Shown here piece after piece: positions 37,440 to 50,235 of a DNA stretch of 64,000 nt. Position numbers and translations under genes: made by a program. Position 1 is the first letter of the stretch; each line of letters starts with the position of its first letter. Below the pieces are notes generated by a model that saw only the letters and a list, made by a program, of their open reading frames with translations, did not search any database and had not been told where the DNA came from. Origin of the DNA: Gammaproteobacteria bacterium (GTDB taxonomy: Bacteria; Pseudomonadota; Gammaproteobacteria; Pseudomonadales; Pseudomonadaceae); assembly GCA_012728315.1 (NCBI GenBank), contig JAAYFI010000026.1, forward strand, positions 237,778 to 301,777, read 5' to 3'.

Positions 37440-39134
37440 TTAAGCGCGCTGTGCAGTTGCCACAGGCTGGGCGTTATCCAGTATTTTTCGTGCGTGTTGT
37501 AATGATTCATCGGTCAGGTCAATACCACCGAGCATGCGCGCCACTTCTTCCACACGTTGCTCGTAAGTGAGCCGCTTCACTGCAGTGTGCGTAGTTTTCT
37601 GCTTGCGCTCTTTATGGACAAACAAGTGCTGATGGCCTTGTGCTGCAACTTGTGCCAAGTGCGTGACAGTCAGCACTTGCCCTGTTTCGCCGAGCTGACG
37701 TAACAGCTGACCAACGATTTCTGCGGTAGGGCCGCCAATCCCAACATCAACTTCATCAAAGACCAAAGTGGGTACCCGTGAGGTTTGCGCAGTAATAACC
37801 TGAATCGCTAAGCTGATGCGCGACAACTCACCCCCGGAGGCGACTTTGGCTAGACTGCGCAAAGGCTGGCCGCGGTTGGCGCTGACTAAAAACTCAATGC
37901 TTTCTAAACCATGCAGAGCGGGTGCAGGGTTGTTGGTTGTTTGCAAACTAACGCTGAATTCTCCATCGGGCATGCCGAGCATATGCAGCTGCTGCATAAC
38001 GGCCCGCGCGAGTTTTTTTGCCGCTAAGCTGCGCTGCTTGCTCAATGCTTGGGCTTTTTGTTGATACTCATCCACCAGTAGCGCGGCGGCCTGTTGTAAA
38101 TGCTCAAGGCTGGCGTCATCGGCATCCAGCTCAGCCAATTCAGCGCTGAGTTGGTTCTGCAAATTGTGCAGTTGTTCGGGTTGTACCCGATGTTTGCGCG
38201 CCAAGGTGTAAATGGCATTTAAACGCTCTTCAAGCCACTGTTGTCGTTGTGGGTCTGCTTCAAAGTAATCAGCAAAATGATTAAATTCACTGACGGCTTC
38301 TTCAATTTGAATCTGTGCGCTGGACAGCAGTTCAGTCGCTTGAATAAAGGCTTGCGGTGCACCGTTTAAACTTTGTGCACGCTGTAGCAGTGAAGCCAAA
38401 GTGCTGAGGATATTGTTGCTATCATTTTCGCGGCAGCTGTCAATGATCTGGTGACAGGTCTCAAGTAGAACTTCTGAATTGCTTAAGCTTTTATGTTCGT
38501 GCTCAAGTTGCTCCAGTTCGCCAGCGTTGAGGGCCAGTGTTTCGAGCTCTTCCAGTTGGTAGGTGAGCAGCTGGCGGCGGGCGCGGTGTTCTTCTTCGTT
38601 AGCACTGAGCTGTTCCAGTTGTTGCTGGGTAGTGCGCCAGCGCTGGGCCAAGCTGTACACTGCACGTGTCAGTTCGCTGGCGCCGGCAAACTCATCTAAT
38701 AGGCGGCGATGGGTGTCTGTTTTTAACAGCGATTGATGCTCATGCTGGCTGTGAATATCAATGAGCAGCTCACCTAATGCTTTTAGATCAGCTAAAGGGC
38801 AAGGGGTGCCATTAATATAGGCGCGTGAACGCCCTTCGCGTGTAATGACGCGGCGTAAAATACACTGCGCCTCGCTCCATAGTTCCCGTTCTTTAAGCCA
38901 TTGTTGGGCTTCGGGGATGTTGCTGATGTCGAAGCTGCTGAGAATATCGGCTTTATCGGCACCAGGGCGAACTACGCTGCTGTCGGTGCGAGCACCGAGC
39001 GTGAGACTCAACGCATCCAGCATAATGGACTTTCCTGCGCCTGTTTCTCCGGTGATTACGCTCATACCTTCATGCAGTTCAAGGTCGAGGTGATCAACGA
39101 TGGCGTAATTTTGTACTGAAATATGTAGCAGCAT
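37440..39134 (-). CDS. recN: DNA repair protein RecN
   Basis: A 564-residue SMC-like protein starting at MLLHISVQNYAIVDHLDLEL. Walker A GETGAGKSIMLDAL (about 30-43), a long coiled coil rich in E/Q/L (about 150-390), signature SGGELSR (about 460) and Walker B TLVFDEVDVGIGG. The ORF track start at 39164 is rejected because it would lie inside the LexA box; GGAG eight nt before 39134 is a good ribosome site. RecN acts in double-strand break repair and is a strongly SOS-induced gene. It is convergent with yhdP and divergent from grpE. Confidence 0.97.
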   Translation of the reverse strand: MLLHISVQNYAIVDHLDLELHEGMSVITGETGAGKSIMLDALSLTLGARTDSSVVRPGADKADILSSFDISNIPEAQQWLKERELWSEAQCILRRVITREGRSRAYINGTPCPLADLKALGELLIDIHSQHEHQSLLKTDTHRRLLDEFAGASELTRAVYSLAQRWRTTQQQLEQLSANEEEHRARRQLLTYQLEELETLALNAGELEQLEHEHKSLSNSEVLLETCHQIIDSCRENDSNNILSTLASLLQRAQSLNGAPQAFIQATELLSSAQIQIEEAVSEFNHFADYFEADPQRQQWLEERLNAIYTLARKHRVQPEQLHNLQNQLSAELAELDADDASLEHLQQAAALLVDEYQQKAQALSKQRSLAAKKLARAVMQQLHMLGMPDGEFSVSLQTTNNPAPALHGLESIEFLVSANRGQPLRSLAKVASGGELSRISLAIQVITAQTSRVPTLVFDEVDVGIGGPTAEIVGQLLRQLGETGQVLTVTHLAQVAAQGHQHLFVHKERKQKTTHTAVKRLTYEQRVEEVARMLGGIDLTDESLQHARKILDNAQPVATAQRA

Positions 39135-39156
39135 AGTCACGGCTCCGGTTCTTGTG

Positions 39157-39172
39157 CTGTTCATTTATACAG
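39157..39172 (-). promoter_or_regulatory. LexA (SOS) box of recN
   Basis: CTG-TTCATTTATA-CAG, an exact CTG-N10-CAG spacing with an AT-rich middle, 23 nt before the proposed recN ATG. It fits direct LexA repression of recN. Confidence 0.9.
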
Positions 39173-39327
39173 TTAAATTAACAGTCTTTTCAAGTGCTGG
39201 AGCACGTTTTTTGTTGCAGTGTATGCATAGCGAGGCTGGGATGCCGAGTTTTCCTGCGGTTACGCTGCGCCTGACATGAAAAAAATATAAAAATAACGGT
39301 ATAAATGAATAATTTCACTGAGTAACG

Positions 39328-39355
39328 CTTGAAGTTAAAGGTGTCAGCCCCATAT
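39328..39355 (+). promoter_or_regulatory. Sigma-32 promoter of grpE
   Basis: CTTGAA at 39328-39333, a 14-nt spacer, CCCCATAT at 39348-39355: essentially the RpoH consensus, about 54 nt before the grpE ATG. Confidence 0.93.
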
Positions 39356-39408
39356 ATCAGGCATAACGCAGGTAATTTGGCCTGCATCACTGTATTGAGG
39401 AGGGTGCC

Positions 39409-39987
39409 ATGACTGACGAGCAAACTTTGGATGAGCAAGTAGCTGATCGAGCGGCGGATGAGCAGAATGCCGAAACCGGTTCAGGCGATAGTGCTGAGCT
39501 GCGCATTGCTGAGCTGGAAGAGCAGTTAGCCGGGGCACAAGAAAACGCCTTACGCGCCGCTGCAGAGATGCAAAATATTCGTCGTCGTGCCGAGCAAGAT
39601 ATTGAAAAGGCGCATAAATTTGCGCTGGAAAAATTTGCCACAGACTTATTAGCGGTCGTGGACAGCCTTGAGCGCGGGATCGAAGTGTCTGATCCGGCTG
39701 ATGAGAAAATTCGGCCAATGCGTGAGGGTATGGAGCTGACTTTTAAGCTCTTTTTAGACACGATGAAGCGCTTTCAAATTGAGCGCTTGGATCCTCAGGG
39801 TGAGCCCTTTAATCCAGAGCAGCATCAGGCGATGGCCATGGAAGAAAGCACCCATGTTGAGCCCAATAGCGTATTAAAAGTTTTCCAGTGTGGTTACAGC
39901 ATGAATGGTCGTTTGTTACGACCTGCAATGGTCGTGGTCAGTAAGGCGCCCAGTGAGCCACCCGTAAAAATTGATGAGCAGGCTTGA
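39409..39987 (+). CDS. grpE: Nucleotide exchange factor GrpE
   Basis: A 192-residue protein: acidic, disordered N-terminus (about 1-30), long helix (about 35-90, [42 protein letters not shown]) and the beta-wing with [40 protein letters not shown]. It releases ADP from DnaK and acts as a thermosensor. GAGGAGGG before the ATG is a strong ribosome site. First of the grpE-dnaK-dnaJ cluster; its stop codon is part of the dnaK sigma-32 promoter. Confidence 0.98.
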   Translation: MTDEQTLDEQVADRAADEQNAETGSGDSAELRIAELEEQLAGAQENALRAAAEMQNIRRRAEQDIEKAHKFALEKFATDLLAVVDSLERGIEVSDPADEKIRPMREGMELTFKLFLDTMKRFQIERLDPQGEPFNPEQHQAMAMEESTHVEPNSVLKVFQCGYSMNGRLLRPAMVVVSKAPSEPPVKIDEQA

Positions 39988-40010
39988 AATTTTTAGAAAC
40001 AGCCCCATCT
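39983..40010 (+). promoter_or_regulatory. Second sigma-32 promoter, driving dnaK
   Basis: CTTGAA (39983-39988), 14-nt spacer, CCCCATCT (40003-40010). The -35 hexamer contains the grpE TGA stop (39985-39987). It would give a dnaK(-dnaJ) transcript separate from that starting before grpE, with a leader of about 67 nt. Confidence 0.9.
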
Positions 40011-40084
40011 AGTATTACAAGCGAATAAACACTTTGTTAGTCCAGCTTCGTGCTGAGAATGCATGCCAATTTAGGAGATGTAAA

Positions 40085-42004
40085 ATGGGTAAAATTATCG
40101 GTATTGACTTAGGTACCACCAACTCCTGCGTATCTGTTATGGAAAACGGTGTTGCCAAGATTATTGAAAACGCCGAAGGCGGCCGTACAACACCTTCAAT
40201 CATTGCATACACCAATGATGGTGAGATTTTAGTGGGTCAGGCGGCTAAACGTCAGGCCGTTACCAACCCGCACAACACTTTGTATGCAGTGAAGCGTCTG
40301 ATTGGTCGTCGTTTTGATGAAGATGTTGTACAAAAAGATATCAAGATGGTGCCGTACAATATCGTCAAAGCAGATAATGGTGATGCTTGGGTTGAAGTAA
40401 AAGGCGAAAAAATGGCGCCGCCGCAAATTTCTGCGGAAGTTTTGAAAAAAATGAAAAAGACCGCCGAAGATTACCTCGGTGAGCCGGTAACAGAAGCGGT
40501 TGTCACTGTACCTGCGTACTTTAACGACAGTCAGCGTCAAGCCACTAAAGATGCGGGTCGTATTGCCGGTCTTGATGTTAAACGTATTATTAACGAGCCA
40601 ACTGCTGCGGCCTTGGCTTACGGTATGGATAAAGCTAAAGGCGACCACACAGTTATCGTGTATGACTTAGGTGGTGGTACCTTTGACGTGTCTGTGATTG
40701 AAATCGCTGAAGTGGATGGTGAGCATCAGTTTGAAGTGTTGGCGACCAACGGTGATACCTTCCTTGGTGGTGAAGACTTCGATAACCGCTTAATCAACGA
40801 CTTAGTGGATCAGTTTAAGAAAGACACAGGTTTTGATCTTAAAGGTGATCCATTAGCCATGCAGCGCCTCAAGGAAGCTGCAGAAAAAGCGAAAATCGAG
40901 CTGTCTTCAGCACAGCAAACAGATATCAACTTGCCGTATATTACCGCTGATGCGACAGGTCCTAAGCACCTGAATATCGTGGTAACTCGTGCCAAGCTTG
41001 AGGGCTTAGTTAGCGATTTGGTTGAGCGTACACTTGAGCCATGCCGTGTTGCCTTAAAAGATGCGGGCGTTGATGTGAGCGCGATCAATGATGTGATCTT
41101 GGTCGGTGGTCAGACACGTATGCCTTTGGTGCAGAAGACTGTTGCTGACTTCTTTAAGAAAGATGCACGTCGCGATGTTAACCCTGATGAAGCCGTGGCA
41201 ATGGGTGCGGCGATTCAAGGTGCGGTATTGTCAGGTGATGTAAAAGACGTTCTGCTGTTAGACGTTAGCCCACTGACCCTAGGTATTGAAACCATGGGCG
41301 GTGTGATGACCGCGCTGATTGAGAAAAACACGACGATTCCAACGAAGAAATCACAAGTGTTCTCAACGGCAGACGATAACCAGAACGCAGTAACCATTCA
41401 TGTGTTGCAAGGTGAGCGTAAGCAGGCGTCAGCGAACAAATCACTGGGTCGTTTTGACTTGGCTGATATTCCACCAGCGCCACGTGGTGTGCCACAAATT
41501 GAAGTGACCTTTGACATTGATGCCAACGGTATCCTCAACGTATCGGCAAAAGATAAGGCCACAGGTAAAGAGCAGTCCATCGTCATTAAAGCCAACTCAG
41601 GTTTAAGCGATGAAGAAGTTGAGCAAATGATTCGTGATGCAGAAGCCAATGCTGATGAAGACCGCAAGTTTGAAGAGCTGGCTACGGCACGTAACCAAGG
41701 TGATCAGCTGATTCATGCAACGCGCAAGATGCTCACTGAAGCAGGTGATAAAGTCACTGCAGACGAGAAAACTGCGATTGAAGCAGCTTTAACAGAGCTT
41801 GAAGACGCAGTAAAAGGTGACGATAAAGAAGCGATTGACGCTAAAGTTGCCGCGCTTTCAGCAGCGAGCGCACCAGTGGCTGAGAAGATGTATGCCGAGC
41901 AGGCGCAGCAAGCTGATGCTACTGCTGATGCAGGTCAGACAAACGATGCTGATGATGTCGTTGATGCTGAGTTTGAAGAGGTTAAGGATACTGATAAGAA
42001 GTAA
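40085..42004 (+). CDS. dnaK: Hsp70 chaperone DnaK
   Basis: A 639-residue Hsp70 from [22 protein letters not shown]; the ORF track adds 17 codons before the real start, which has TTAGGAGA in front. Nucleotide-binding domain motifs: [45 protein letters not shown] and [12 protein letters not shown]; then the linker [15 protein letters not shown], substrate-binding domain (about 390-505) and helical lid, ending in the DAEFEEVKD tail that binds partners. Cytosolic folding chaperone working with DnaJ, GrpE and ClpB. Confidence 0.99.
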   Translation: MGKIIGIDLGTTNSCVSVMENGVAKIIENAEGGRTTPSIIAYTNDGEILVGQAAKRQAVTNPHNTLYAVKRLIGRRFDEDVVQKDIKMVPYNIVKADNGDAWVEVKGEKMAPPQISAEVLKKMKKTAEDYLGEPVTEAVVTVPAYFNDSQRQATKDAGRIAGLDVKRIINEPTAAALAYGMDKAKGDHTVIVYDLGGGTFDVSVIEIAEVDGEHQFEVLATNGDTFLGGEDFDNRLINDLVDQFKKDTGFDLKGDPLAMQRLKEAAEKAKIELSSAQQTDINLPYITADATGPKHLNIVVTRAKLEGLVSDLVERTLEPCRVALKDAGVDVSAINDVILVGGQTRMPLVQKTVADFFKKDARRDVNPDEAVAMGAAIQGAVLSGDVKDVLLLDVSPLTLGIETMGGVMTALIEKNTTIPTKKSQVFSTADDNQNAVTIHVLQGERKQASANKSLGRFDLADIPPAPRGVPQIEVTFDIDANGILNVSAKDKATGKEQSIVIKANSGLSDEEVEQMIRDAEANADEDRKFEELATARNQGDQLIHATRKMLTEAGDKVTADEKTAIEAALTELEDAVKGDDKEAIDAKVAALSAASAPVAEKMYAEQAQQADATADAGQTNDADDVVDAEFEEVKDTDKK

Positions 42005-42043
42005 TCCTACCAACCCAAGCCCTGCAGTGATGCAGTCGTGATT

Positions 42044-42073
42044 CACCACGCGGGACTTGCTCCCGCGTTGGTG
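42044..42073 (+). terminator. GC-rich hairpin between dnaK and dnaJ
   Basis: CACCACGCGGGA and TCCCGCG(T)TGGTG form a 12-bp stem with one bulged T and a 5-nt loop. No U-run follows. Such a structure between the two genes could lower dnaJ expression relative to dnaK by partial termination or mRNA processing. Confidence 0.5.
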
Positions 42074-42108
42074 TGTCTGGCAGATGAGAATCCGGAGTTA
42101 AAAGAGTT

Positions 42109-44093
<1,985 letters not shown>

Positions 44094-44116
44094 TGCATTT
44101 GAATGCTTCCGGTTAA

Positions 44117-44146
44117 ACTAAAAAAGCCGTACAATCGCTTTTTAGT
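44117..44146 (+). terminator. AT-rich terminator-like hairpin after dapB
   Basis: ACTAAAAAAGC and GCTTTTTAGT pair around a short loop with one bulged A, 24 nt after the dapB stop. The stem is weak, but the T-run lies within its 3' arm. It may be one of two successive terminators before carA. Confidence 0.45.
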
Positions 44147-44180
44147 GTATCCACTAGAAGTGCGCCCATATGAATAATTT

Positions 44181-44222
44181 AAAAGCGGAATGATGTGAGG
44201 TTTACGTCATTCCGCTTTTTTG
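44181..44222 (+). terminator. Strong hairpin with T-run before carA
   Basis: AAAAGCGGAATGA pairs with TCATTCCGCTTTT (13 bp) around a 13-nt loop, followed by further T residues. It ends 43 nt before carA, so it either terminates the dapB transcript or, if a promoter lies upstream, attenuates carA. No leader peptide gene is evident. Confidence 0.85.
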
Positions 44223-44264
44223 CAAATTATGAGTGCAAAACAGGCTAAATAACGGGAGGTCTTC

Positions 44265-45401
44265 TTGACTAAGCCAGCCATACTCGCCCTTGCTGACGGC
44301 AGCATCTTTCGCGGCGAATCCATTGGAATTGACGGTGCAACCGTTGGTGAGGTGGTCTTTAATACTGCCATGACCGGCTATCAGGAAATTCTTACAGATC
44401 CATCCTACGCACGGCAGTTGGTTGCCTTAACTTATCCGCATATTGGTAACACAGGTACCACTCCTGAAGATGCTGAATCAAATCGGGTTTGGGCTGCGGG
44501 ACTGATTATTCGTGACTTGCCGCTGCTATCGAGCAGCTGGCGTGATAAGCAGCCTTTAGGTGAGTACTTAAGGGATAACAAAATCGTGGCCATTGCCGGC
44601 ATTGATACCCGCCGTTTAACGCGCTTGTTGCGCGATAAAGGGGCGCAAAGTGGTTGCATTTTAGCGGGTGCAGACGCCACTGAAGAGCGTGCACTGGAGC
44701 TGGCGCGTGGTTTTAAAGGGTTGCAAGGTTTGGATCTTGCTCAAGAAGTGAGCAGCGATAAAATCTACGAGTGGCGTTCAGCGCCATGGCAGTTAATCAC
44801 TGACAGCCATCCAGAGATACAAGCCGGTCAGCTGCCTTATCATGTTGTTGTCTACGATTTTGGAGTGAAACGCAATATTTTGCGCGTTTTGGTTGCGCGC
44901 GGTTGCCGCTTAACCGTCGTGCCTGCGCAAACTCCGGCCAGCGAGGTTTTAGCGTTGAACCCCGATGGGGTTTTCCTCTCCAATGGCCCAGGTGATCCAG
45001 AGCCCTGTGATTATGCGATCAGCGCCATTCAGCAGATTCTTGAAACGGATACCCCCGTATTTGGTATTTGCTTAGGGCATCAGTTGCTGGCTTTAGCATC
45101 AGGTGCGCGCACTATGAAAATGGTGAATGGTCATCACGGTGCCAATCATCCAGTGCAAGACTTGAAAACCGGCATGGTGATGATTACTAGTCAAAACCAT
45201 GGCTTTGCTGTGGATAAAGACAGCTTGCCTGCTCATTTAGTGGCCACCCATGTGTCATTATTTGACCATACCTTGCAAGGCATTGAGCGTACTGATAAAG
45301 CAGCATTTGGTTTTCAGGGTCACCCAGAGGCGAGCCCGGGACCTAATGATGTCAGTTCTTTATTTGACCGCTTTGTTGCCAGCATGGCAGCGCGTCGCTA
45401 A
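44265..45401 (+). CDS. carA: Carbamoyl-phosphate synthase small subunit
   Basis: A 378-residue glutaminase subunit. N-terminal domain ([32 protein letters not shown]) followed by a class I amidotransferase domain with [13 protein letters not shown] (catalytic Cys about 268) and [11 protein letters not shown] (catalytic His about 351, Glu about 353). It supplies ammonia to CarB for arginine and pyrimidine synthesis. The start codon is TTG at 44265, preceded by GGGAGG, with no better alternative in frame. A LysE-type exporter gene lies between carA and carB. Confidence 0.98.
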   Translation: MTKPAILALADGSIFRGESIGIDGATVGEVVFNTAMTGYQEILTDPSYARQLVALTYPHIGNTGTTPEDAESNRVWAAGLIIRDLPLLSSSWRDKQPLGEYLRDNKIVAIAGIDTRRLTRLLRDKGAQSGCILAGADATEERALELARGFKGLQGLDLAQEVSSDKIYEWRSAPWQLITDSHPEIQAGQLPYHVVVYDFGVKRNILRVLVARGCRLTVVPAQTPASEVLALNPDGVFLSNGPGDPEPCDYAISAIQQILETDTPVFGICLGHQLLALASGARTMKMVNGHHGANHPVQDLKTGMVMITSQNHGFAVDKDSLPAHLVATHVSLFDHTLQGIERTDKAAFGFQGHPEASPGPNDVSSLFDRFVASMAARR

Positions 45402-45413
45402 GGAATAGAGGTT

Positions 45414-46070
45414 ATGTTGCCAAGCTTGGGAATCACTGATCTTTGGACCTATATTCTAGGGACAGTGTTTGTCGTGTTGCTGCCAGGGCCCAACTCTTTG
45501 TTTGTTCTGGCAACAGCGGCCCAGCGTGGCATTGCTTCGGGATACCAAGCAGCTTGCGGTGTGTTTCTCGGTGATACAGTACTGATGACTCTATCAGCCA
45601 TAGGTATTGCTTCGTTATTGCGCACTGAGCCGATGTTCTTTGTTGTTTTAAAGTACTTAGGCGCAGCTTATTTATGCTGGCTGGGCGTCAATATGCTGAT
45701 TTCAGCGTGGCGCTCCATGCGCGGCCCAGCGTTGTCTGCTGAAACACTTGAGCAGCAGAAAGCTGTGAGCAAGCCGTTACGCAAAGCTTTCTTGCTGAGT
45801 ATCTCCAATCCCAAAGCGATTCTGTTCTTTGTTTCGTTTTTTATCCAATTTGTTGATCCAGGCTACGCCCATCCTGGTTTATCGTTTTTAGTACTGGGGT
45901 TGATTTTACAGCTGATTAGCGGAATCTATCTGAGTCTATTAATTTTTACTGGCGCCCGATTAGCGCAGTGGTTTCGTCAGCGACAACGCTTGGCGACCGG
46001 TGCACTAAGCGGAGTAGGCGCTATGTTCGTCGGCTTTGGCGTGAAGCTGGCTACCGCAACCTTGTCCTAA
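45414..46070 (+). CDS. LysE/RhtB-family amino-acid exporter
   Basis: A 218-residue membrane protein with about six hydrophobic segments. The family signature is at the N-terminus: [34 protein letters not shown] (about 20-50); [22 protein letters not shown] (about 140-160) is also typical. It probably exports a neutral or hydrophobic amino acid such as homoserine, threonine or leucine. It sits between carA and carB with gaps of 12 and 16 nt, the same unusual position as in Pseudomonas, so it is transcribed with the car genes though unrelated in chemistry. Confidence 0.93.
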   Translation: MLPSLGITDLWTYILGTVFVVLLPGPNSLFVLATAAQRGIASGYQAACGVFLGDTVLMTLSAIGIASLLRTEPMFFVVLKYLGAAYLCWLGVNMLISAWRSMRGPALSAETLEQQKAVSKPLRKAFLLSISNPKAILFFVSFFIQFVDPGYAHPGLSFLVLGLILQLISGIYLSLLIFTGARLAQWFRQRQRLATGALSGVGAMFVGFGVKLATATLS

Positions 46071-46086
46071 ACATTACGAGAATCCC

Positions 46087-49000
46087 ATGCCAAAACGCAC
46101 AGATATCAAAAGCATTCTTATCATCGGCGCCGGTCCAATTGTCATTGGGCAAGCTTGTGAATTTGACTATTCGGGCGCGCAAGCTTGTAAAGCCTTACGA
46201 GAAGAAGGCTACCGCGTTATTTTAGTCAACTCCAACCCTGCCACCATCATGACTGACCCAGCCATGGCGGATGCCACCTATATCGAACCGATTAAATGGC
46301 AGACGGTTGCAAAAATTATTGAGAAAGAACGTCCCGACGCATTACTGCCAACCATGGGCGGGCAAACCGCACTGAATTGCGCACTGGATTTAGAGCGTGA
46401 AGGCGTTTTAGAGAAATTTGGCGTTGAGATGATTGGCGCCAATGCCGACACCATCGATAAAGCTGAAGATCGCTCACGTTTTGACCAAGCCATGCGCGAT
46501 ATTGGTTTGGCCTGCCCGCGCTCAGGGATTGCGCACACTATGGAAGAGGCTTACCAAGTACAAAGTGAAGTCGGATTTCCATGCATTATTCGCCCGAGTT
46601 TCACCATGGGCGGTACAGGCGGCGGCATCGCTTACAACCGTGAAGAGTTCGAAGAAATTTGTACTCGCGGCTTAGACTTATCACCCACCAAAGAGCTGTT
46701 AATCGATGAGTCATTGATCGGTTGGAAAGAGTATGAGATGGAGGTTGTGCGCGATAAAAATGATAACTGCATTATTGTCTGCTCAATCGAAAACTTTGAC
46801 CCAATGGGTGTACACACCGGTGATTCTATTACCGTAGCGCCTGCGCAAACCTTGACTGACAAAGAATACCAGATCATGCGTGACGCCTCTTTAGCGGTGA
46901 TGCGTGAAATTGGCGTGGAGAGCGGTGGCTCTAACGTACAATTTGGTATTGACCCGAAAGACGGCCGTATGGTGGTGATTGAGATGAACCCGCGGGTTTC
47001 ACGCTCATCAGCTTTGGCTTCTAAAGCCACAGGATTCCCCATTGCTAAGATTGCAGCCAAATTGGCAGTGGGCTACACCTTAGATGAGTTGAAAAACGAT
47101 ATTACCGGTGGCCGTACCCCAGCGTCTTTTGAGCCGTCCATTGATTATGTTGTCACTAAAATCCCTCGCTTTGCGTTTGAGAAGTTCCCTAAAGCGGATG
47201 CACGCTTAACCACTCAGATGAAATCTGTAGGTGAAGTGATGGCCATTGGTCGCACCTTCCAAGAATCTTTGCAAAAAGCCTTGCGCGGATTGGAAGTGGG
47301 CGTTGATGGTTTAGATCCTATTCTTGATCTCAACGATCCAGAAGCTGCGAGCATTTTGCGCCGTGAGCTCACAGTGCCAGGTGCTGATCGGATTTGGTAT
47401 GTGGCCGATGCCTTCCGTTTTGGCATGACGCGTGATGAGATTTATGAGTTAACCAAGATTGATCACTGGTTCTTGGTGCAAATGGAAGATTTAATGCTGG
47501 AGGCTGAGCGTTTAAAAACAGTAGGTTTGGCAGAAATTGATGCTGCACAAATGTACAAACTTAAGCGCAAAGGTTTCAGTGATGCACGTTTGGCCACTTT
47601 GCTGGGGGTTTCTGAAAAGAACCTGCGCAGTCGCCGTCATCAGCTCAATGTATTTCCGGTCTACAAGCGTGTGGATACCTGTGCAGGTGAATTTGCCACA
47701 GATACGGCGTATATGTACTCCACCTATGAAGAAGAGTGCGAGGCCAATCCAAGCACGCGCGATAAGATTATGATTTTAGGTGGTGGTCCAAACCGTATCG
47801 GGCAAGGTATTGAGTTTGACTATTGCTGTGTACACGCGGCGCTGGCGATGCGTGAAGATGGTTATGAAACCATTATGGTCAACTGCAACCCGGAAACAGT
47901 GTCCACAGACTACGACACCTCCGATCGTTTGTATTTTGAGCCTGTGACCTTAGAAGATGTACTGGAAATTGTCCGCGTGGAAAAACCCGTGGGTGTCATT
48001 GTCCAGTACGGCGGTCAAGCCCCGCTGAAAATTTGCCGTGCTTTGGAAGAAGCAGGTGTGCCTATTATTGGTACCAGCCCTGATGCGATTGACCGTGCTG
48101 AAGACCGTGAGCGTTTCCAGCAGATGGTTGAGCGTCTGAACCTGCGTCAGCCAGAAAACGCCACTGCGCGCAGTGAAGAAGAGGCGATTAGCGCATCTCG
48201 TGAAATTGGCTATCCATTGGTTGTGCGTCCATCCTATGTGCTAGGTGGTCGTGCCATGGAGATCGTTTACGATGAAACTGAGCTTAAGCGCTATATGCGC
48301 GATGCAGTGAAAGTATCAAATGACAGCCCAGTACTGCTGGATCACTTCCTCAACAGTGCGATTGAGGTGGATGTGGATGCGGTGTGTGACGGTGAAATCG
48401 TCGTTATTGGTGCGATTATGCAGCACATTGAGCAGGCGGGCGTGCATTCCGGTGACTCTGCGTGCTCTTTACCGCCGTATTCATTGCCTGCCCATATCCA
48501 AGATGAGATCCGTGAGCAAGTGCGTCGCATGGCTCTGGAATTAGGTGTGCTGGGTTTAATGAACGTGCAAATGGCCGTGCAGGGCGAAGATATCTATGTG
48601 ATCGAAGTCAACCCGCGCGCTTCACGTACTGTGCCTTTTGTGTCGAAGTGCATTGGTGAGTCATTAGCGAAAATTGCTGCGCGCGTTATGGCGGGCAAAA
48701 CTTTAACTGAACTCAACTTTACCAAAGAGATCATTCCACCTTTCTATAGTGTGAAAGAAGCAGTGTTCCCGTTTGCTAAATTCCCTGGTGTTGATACGAT
48801 CTTAGGCCCAGAAATGAAATCGACGGGTGAAGTGATGGGTGTCGGCGATAGCTTTGCTGAAGCCTTTGCCAAAGCGCAAATGGGTGCTGGGGAAGTCTTA
48901 CCAACCAGCGGTTGTGCATTTGTCAGTGTGCGTGATGATGACAAGCCCTTTGTTGCTGACTTAGCGCGTGATTTAATTGATTTGGGCTTCACCGTGGTGG

Positions 49001-49308
49001 CGACTGCCGGGACTGCGAAAGTTATTGAGGCAGCAGGCCATGCAGTGCGCCGTGTGAATAAAGTGACTGAAGGTCGTCCGCACATTGTTGATATGATCAA
49101 GAATGATGAAGTGACCTTAGTCATCAATACTACCGAGGGGCGCCAGTCTATTGCTGACTCCTTCTCGATTCGTCGAAACGCTCTGCAACGTAAAGTCTAT
49201 TTCACCACGACTTTTGCTGGTGGCCAGGCTGTTTGCGAGGCGCTTAAATTCGGTCCAGAGAAGACCGTGCGTCGTTTGCAGGACTTGCATTCAGGAATTA
49301 ATGCGTGA
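46087..49308 (+). CDS. carB: Carbamoyl-phosphate synthase large subunit
   Basis: A 1073-residue synthase of full length. Two ATP-grasp halves, each with its own pattern: [22 protein letters not shown] and [15 protein letters not shown] in the first, [21 protein letters not shown] and [15 protein letters not shown] in the second, an oligomerisation domain between, and a C-terminal MGS-like allosteric domain (about 935-1073, [19 protein letters not shown]) that binds effectors such as UMP and ornithine. It makes carbamoyl phosphate from bicarbonate, ATP and CarA-derived ammonia. Its TGA overlaps the GTG start of greA. Confidence 0.99.
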   Translation: MPKRTDIKSILIIGAGPIVIGQACEFDYSGAQACKALREEGYRVILVNSNPATIMTDPAMADATYIEPIKWQTVAKIIEKERPDALLPTMGGQTALNCALDLEREGVLEKFGVEMIGANADTIDKAEDRSRFDQAMRDIGLACPRSGIAHTMEEAYQVQSEVGFPCIIRPSFTMGGTGGGIAYNREEFEEICTRGLDLSPTKELLIDESLIGWKEYEMEVVRDKNDNCIIVCSIENFDPMGVHTGDSITVAPAQTLTDKEYQIMRDASLAVMREIGVESGGSNVQFGIDPKDGRMVVIEMNPRVSRSSALASKATGFPIAKIAAKLAVGYTLDELKNDITGGRTPASFEPSIDYVVTKIPRFAFEKFPKADARLTTQMKSVGEVMAIGRTFQESLQKALRGLEVGVDGLDPILDLNDPEAASILRRELTVPGADRIWYVADAFRFGMTRDEIYELTKIDHWFLVQMEDLMLEAERLKTVGLAEIDAAQMYKLKRKGFSDARLATLLGVSEKNLRSRRHQLNVFPVYKRVDTCAGEFATDTAYMYSTYEEECEANPSTRDKIMILGGGPNRIGQGIEFDYCCVHAALAMREDGYETIMVNCNPETVSTDYDTSDRLYFEPVTLEDVLEIVRVEKPVGVIVQYGGQAPLKICRALEEAGVPIIGTSPDAIDRAEDRERFQQMVERLNLRQPENATARSEEEAISASREIGYPLVVRPSYVLGGRAMEIVYDETELKRYMRDAVKVSNDSPVLLDHFLNSAIEVDVDAVCDGEIVVIGAIMQHIEQAGVHSGDSACSLPPYSLPAHIQDEIREQVRRMALELGVLGLMNVQMAVQGEDIYVIEVNPRASRTVPFVSKCIGESLAKIAARVMAGKTLTELNFTKEIIPPFYSVKEAVFPFAKFPGVDTILGPEMKSTGEVMGVGDSFAEAFAKAQMGAGEVLPTSGCAFVSVRDDDKPFVADLARDLIDLGFTVVATAGTAKVIEAAGHAVRRVNKVTEGRPHIVDMIKNDEVTLVINTTEGRQSIADSFSIRRNALQRKVYFTTTFAGGQAVCEALKFGPEKTVRRLQDLHSGINA

Positions 49309-49781
49309 CTAAATTTCCAATGACTGTCCAAGGCGCTCGCGCCTTGGAAGAAGAACTTAAACATTTAAAAACAGTAATGCGTCCTCAAATCACCGCTGCC
49401 ATTGCGACAGCGCGTGAATTGGGCGACTTAAAAGAAAACGCCGAATACCATGCGGCGCGTGAGCAGCAAGGTATGAGTGAAGCGCGTATTCGTGATATTG
49501 AAGGGCGTCTATCTGCCGCGCAGATCATTGATGTCACTACAATCCCGTACTCCGGGAAAGTGTTTTTTGGCACCACAGTGGATCTGGTTAACTTAGAGAC
49601 AGAGGAAGAGCTGAGTTATCAGATTGTCGGCGAGGATGAAGCTGATCTTAAGCTGGGTAAAATCTCTGTAACATCGCCTATTGCTCGCGCCTTAGTGGGT
49701 AAAGAAGAAGGTGAAATTGTTGTAGTGCAAACACCCAGTGGTTTGATCGAGTATGAAATTCTCGAGGTTCGCCATATCTAG
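49305..49781 (+). CDS. greA: Transcript cleavage factor GreA
   Basis: A 158-residue protein, same length as E. coli GreA. N-terminal coiled-coil hairpin with the catalytic acidic tip ([27 protein letters not shown], about 37-63) and C-terminal FKBP-like domain ([38 protein letters not shown]). It rescues backtracked RNA polymerase. The GTG start overlaps the carB stop (GTGA), which points to coupled translation; ATG at 49320 is a less likely start because it would shorten the family N-terminus. Confidence 0.98.
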   Translation: MTKFPMTVQGARALEEELKHLKTVMRPQITAAIATARELGDLKENAEYHAAREQQGMSEARIRDIEGRLSAAQIIDVTTIPYSGKVFFGTTVDLVNLETEEELSYQIVGEDEADLKLGKISVTSPIARALVGKEEGEIVVVQTPSGLIEYEILEVRHI

Positions 49782-50202
49782 TGCAGCACCTTTACGCGCC
49801 GGCGCTATCACTTGGCAATTGGCTCAAGTGCTGTGGGTCGGCGGTTTATGGGTGATGCATTTTGTGTTGCTCAAAGCGCTGGAGAAGATTGGCTTTGCCA
49901 GTCTTCTGGTGCAAGAAGTTGCACTCTATGTGCGGCCTTTATTGGTGGGTCTGGCGCTGGTGTGTGTGTTTTTGCAGTTATTGGTGCTTAAGCGTCTGAT
50001 GCCGCTTAGACAATTACTCAAAGATACGCGTGGCCAGCTATTACTGGTGGCTGCGGCATTGGCTTGTAGTTTTTTTATAACCCAAGCCTATTGGCCTGAT
50101 GCGCAGTATTGGTTGGTTTATAGTTATTTGGCGCTGGGTATGTGCGGGCTGTTATTGGCCGTGCAGCCTGTGCCAATGCGGCATCCAGCCATAAGCCACT
50201 AA
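49753..50202 (+). CDS. Small membrane protein (DUF4149/TMEM205-like)
   Basis: A 149-residue protein with four hydrophobic segments (about 20-40, 55-80, 93-112, 118-138). The start [22 protein letters not shown] resembles the DUF4149 family. A gene of this kind follows greA in Pseudomonas, but its function is unknown. It overlaps the 3' end of greA by 29 nt in another frame. It is convergent with yhbY. Confidence 0.75.
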   Translation: MKFSRFAISSAAPLRAGAITWQLAQVLWVGGLWVMHFVLLKALEKIGFASLLVQEVALYVRPLLVGLALVCVFLQLLVLKRLMPLRQLLKDTRGQLLLVAAALACSFFITQAYWPDAQYWLVYSYLALGMCGLLLAVQPVPMRHPAISH

Positions 50203-50235
50203 GGTGCTTATGGAGCTGGATGAGCAGCGTTGCCA

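Noticed and set aside
40229-40648. Antisense ORF of 139 codons inside dnaK and similar long shadow ORFs (for example 56412-56960 and 59017-59763)
   Set aside because: They lie opposite strongly conserved genes, have low-complexity or unnatural composition and no ribosome site; they result from codon bias of the real genes.
45414-46070. LysE-type gene within carAB as a recent insertion
   Set aside because: The same gene lies between carA and carB in Pseudomonas, and its base composition matches its neighbours.
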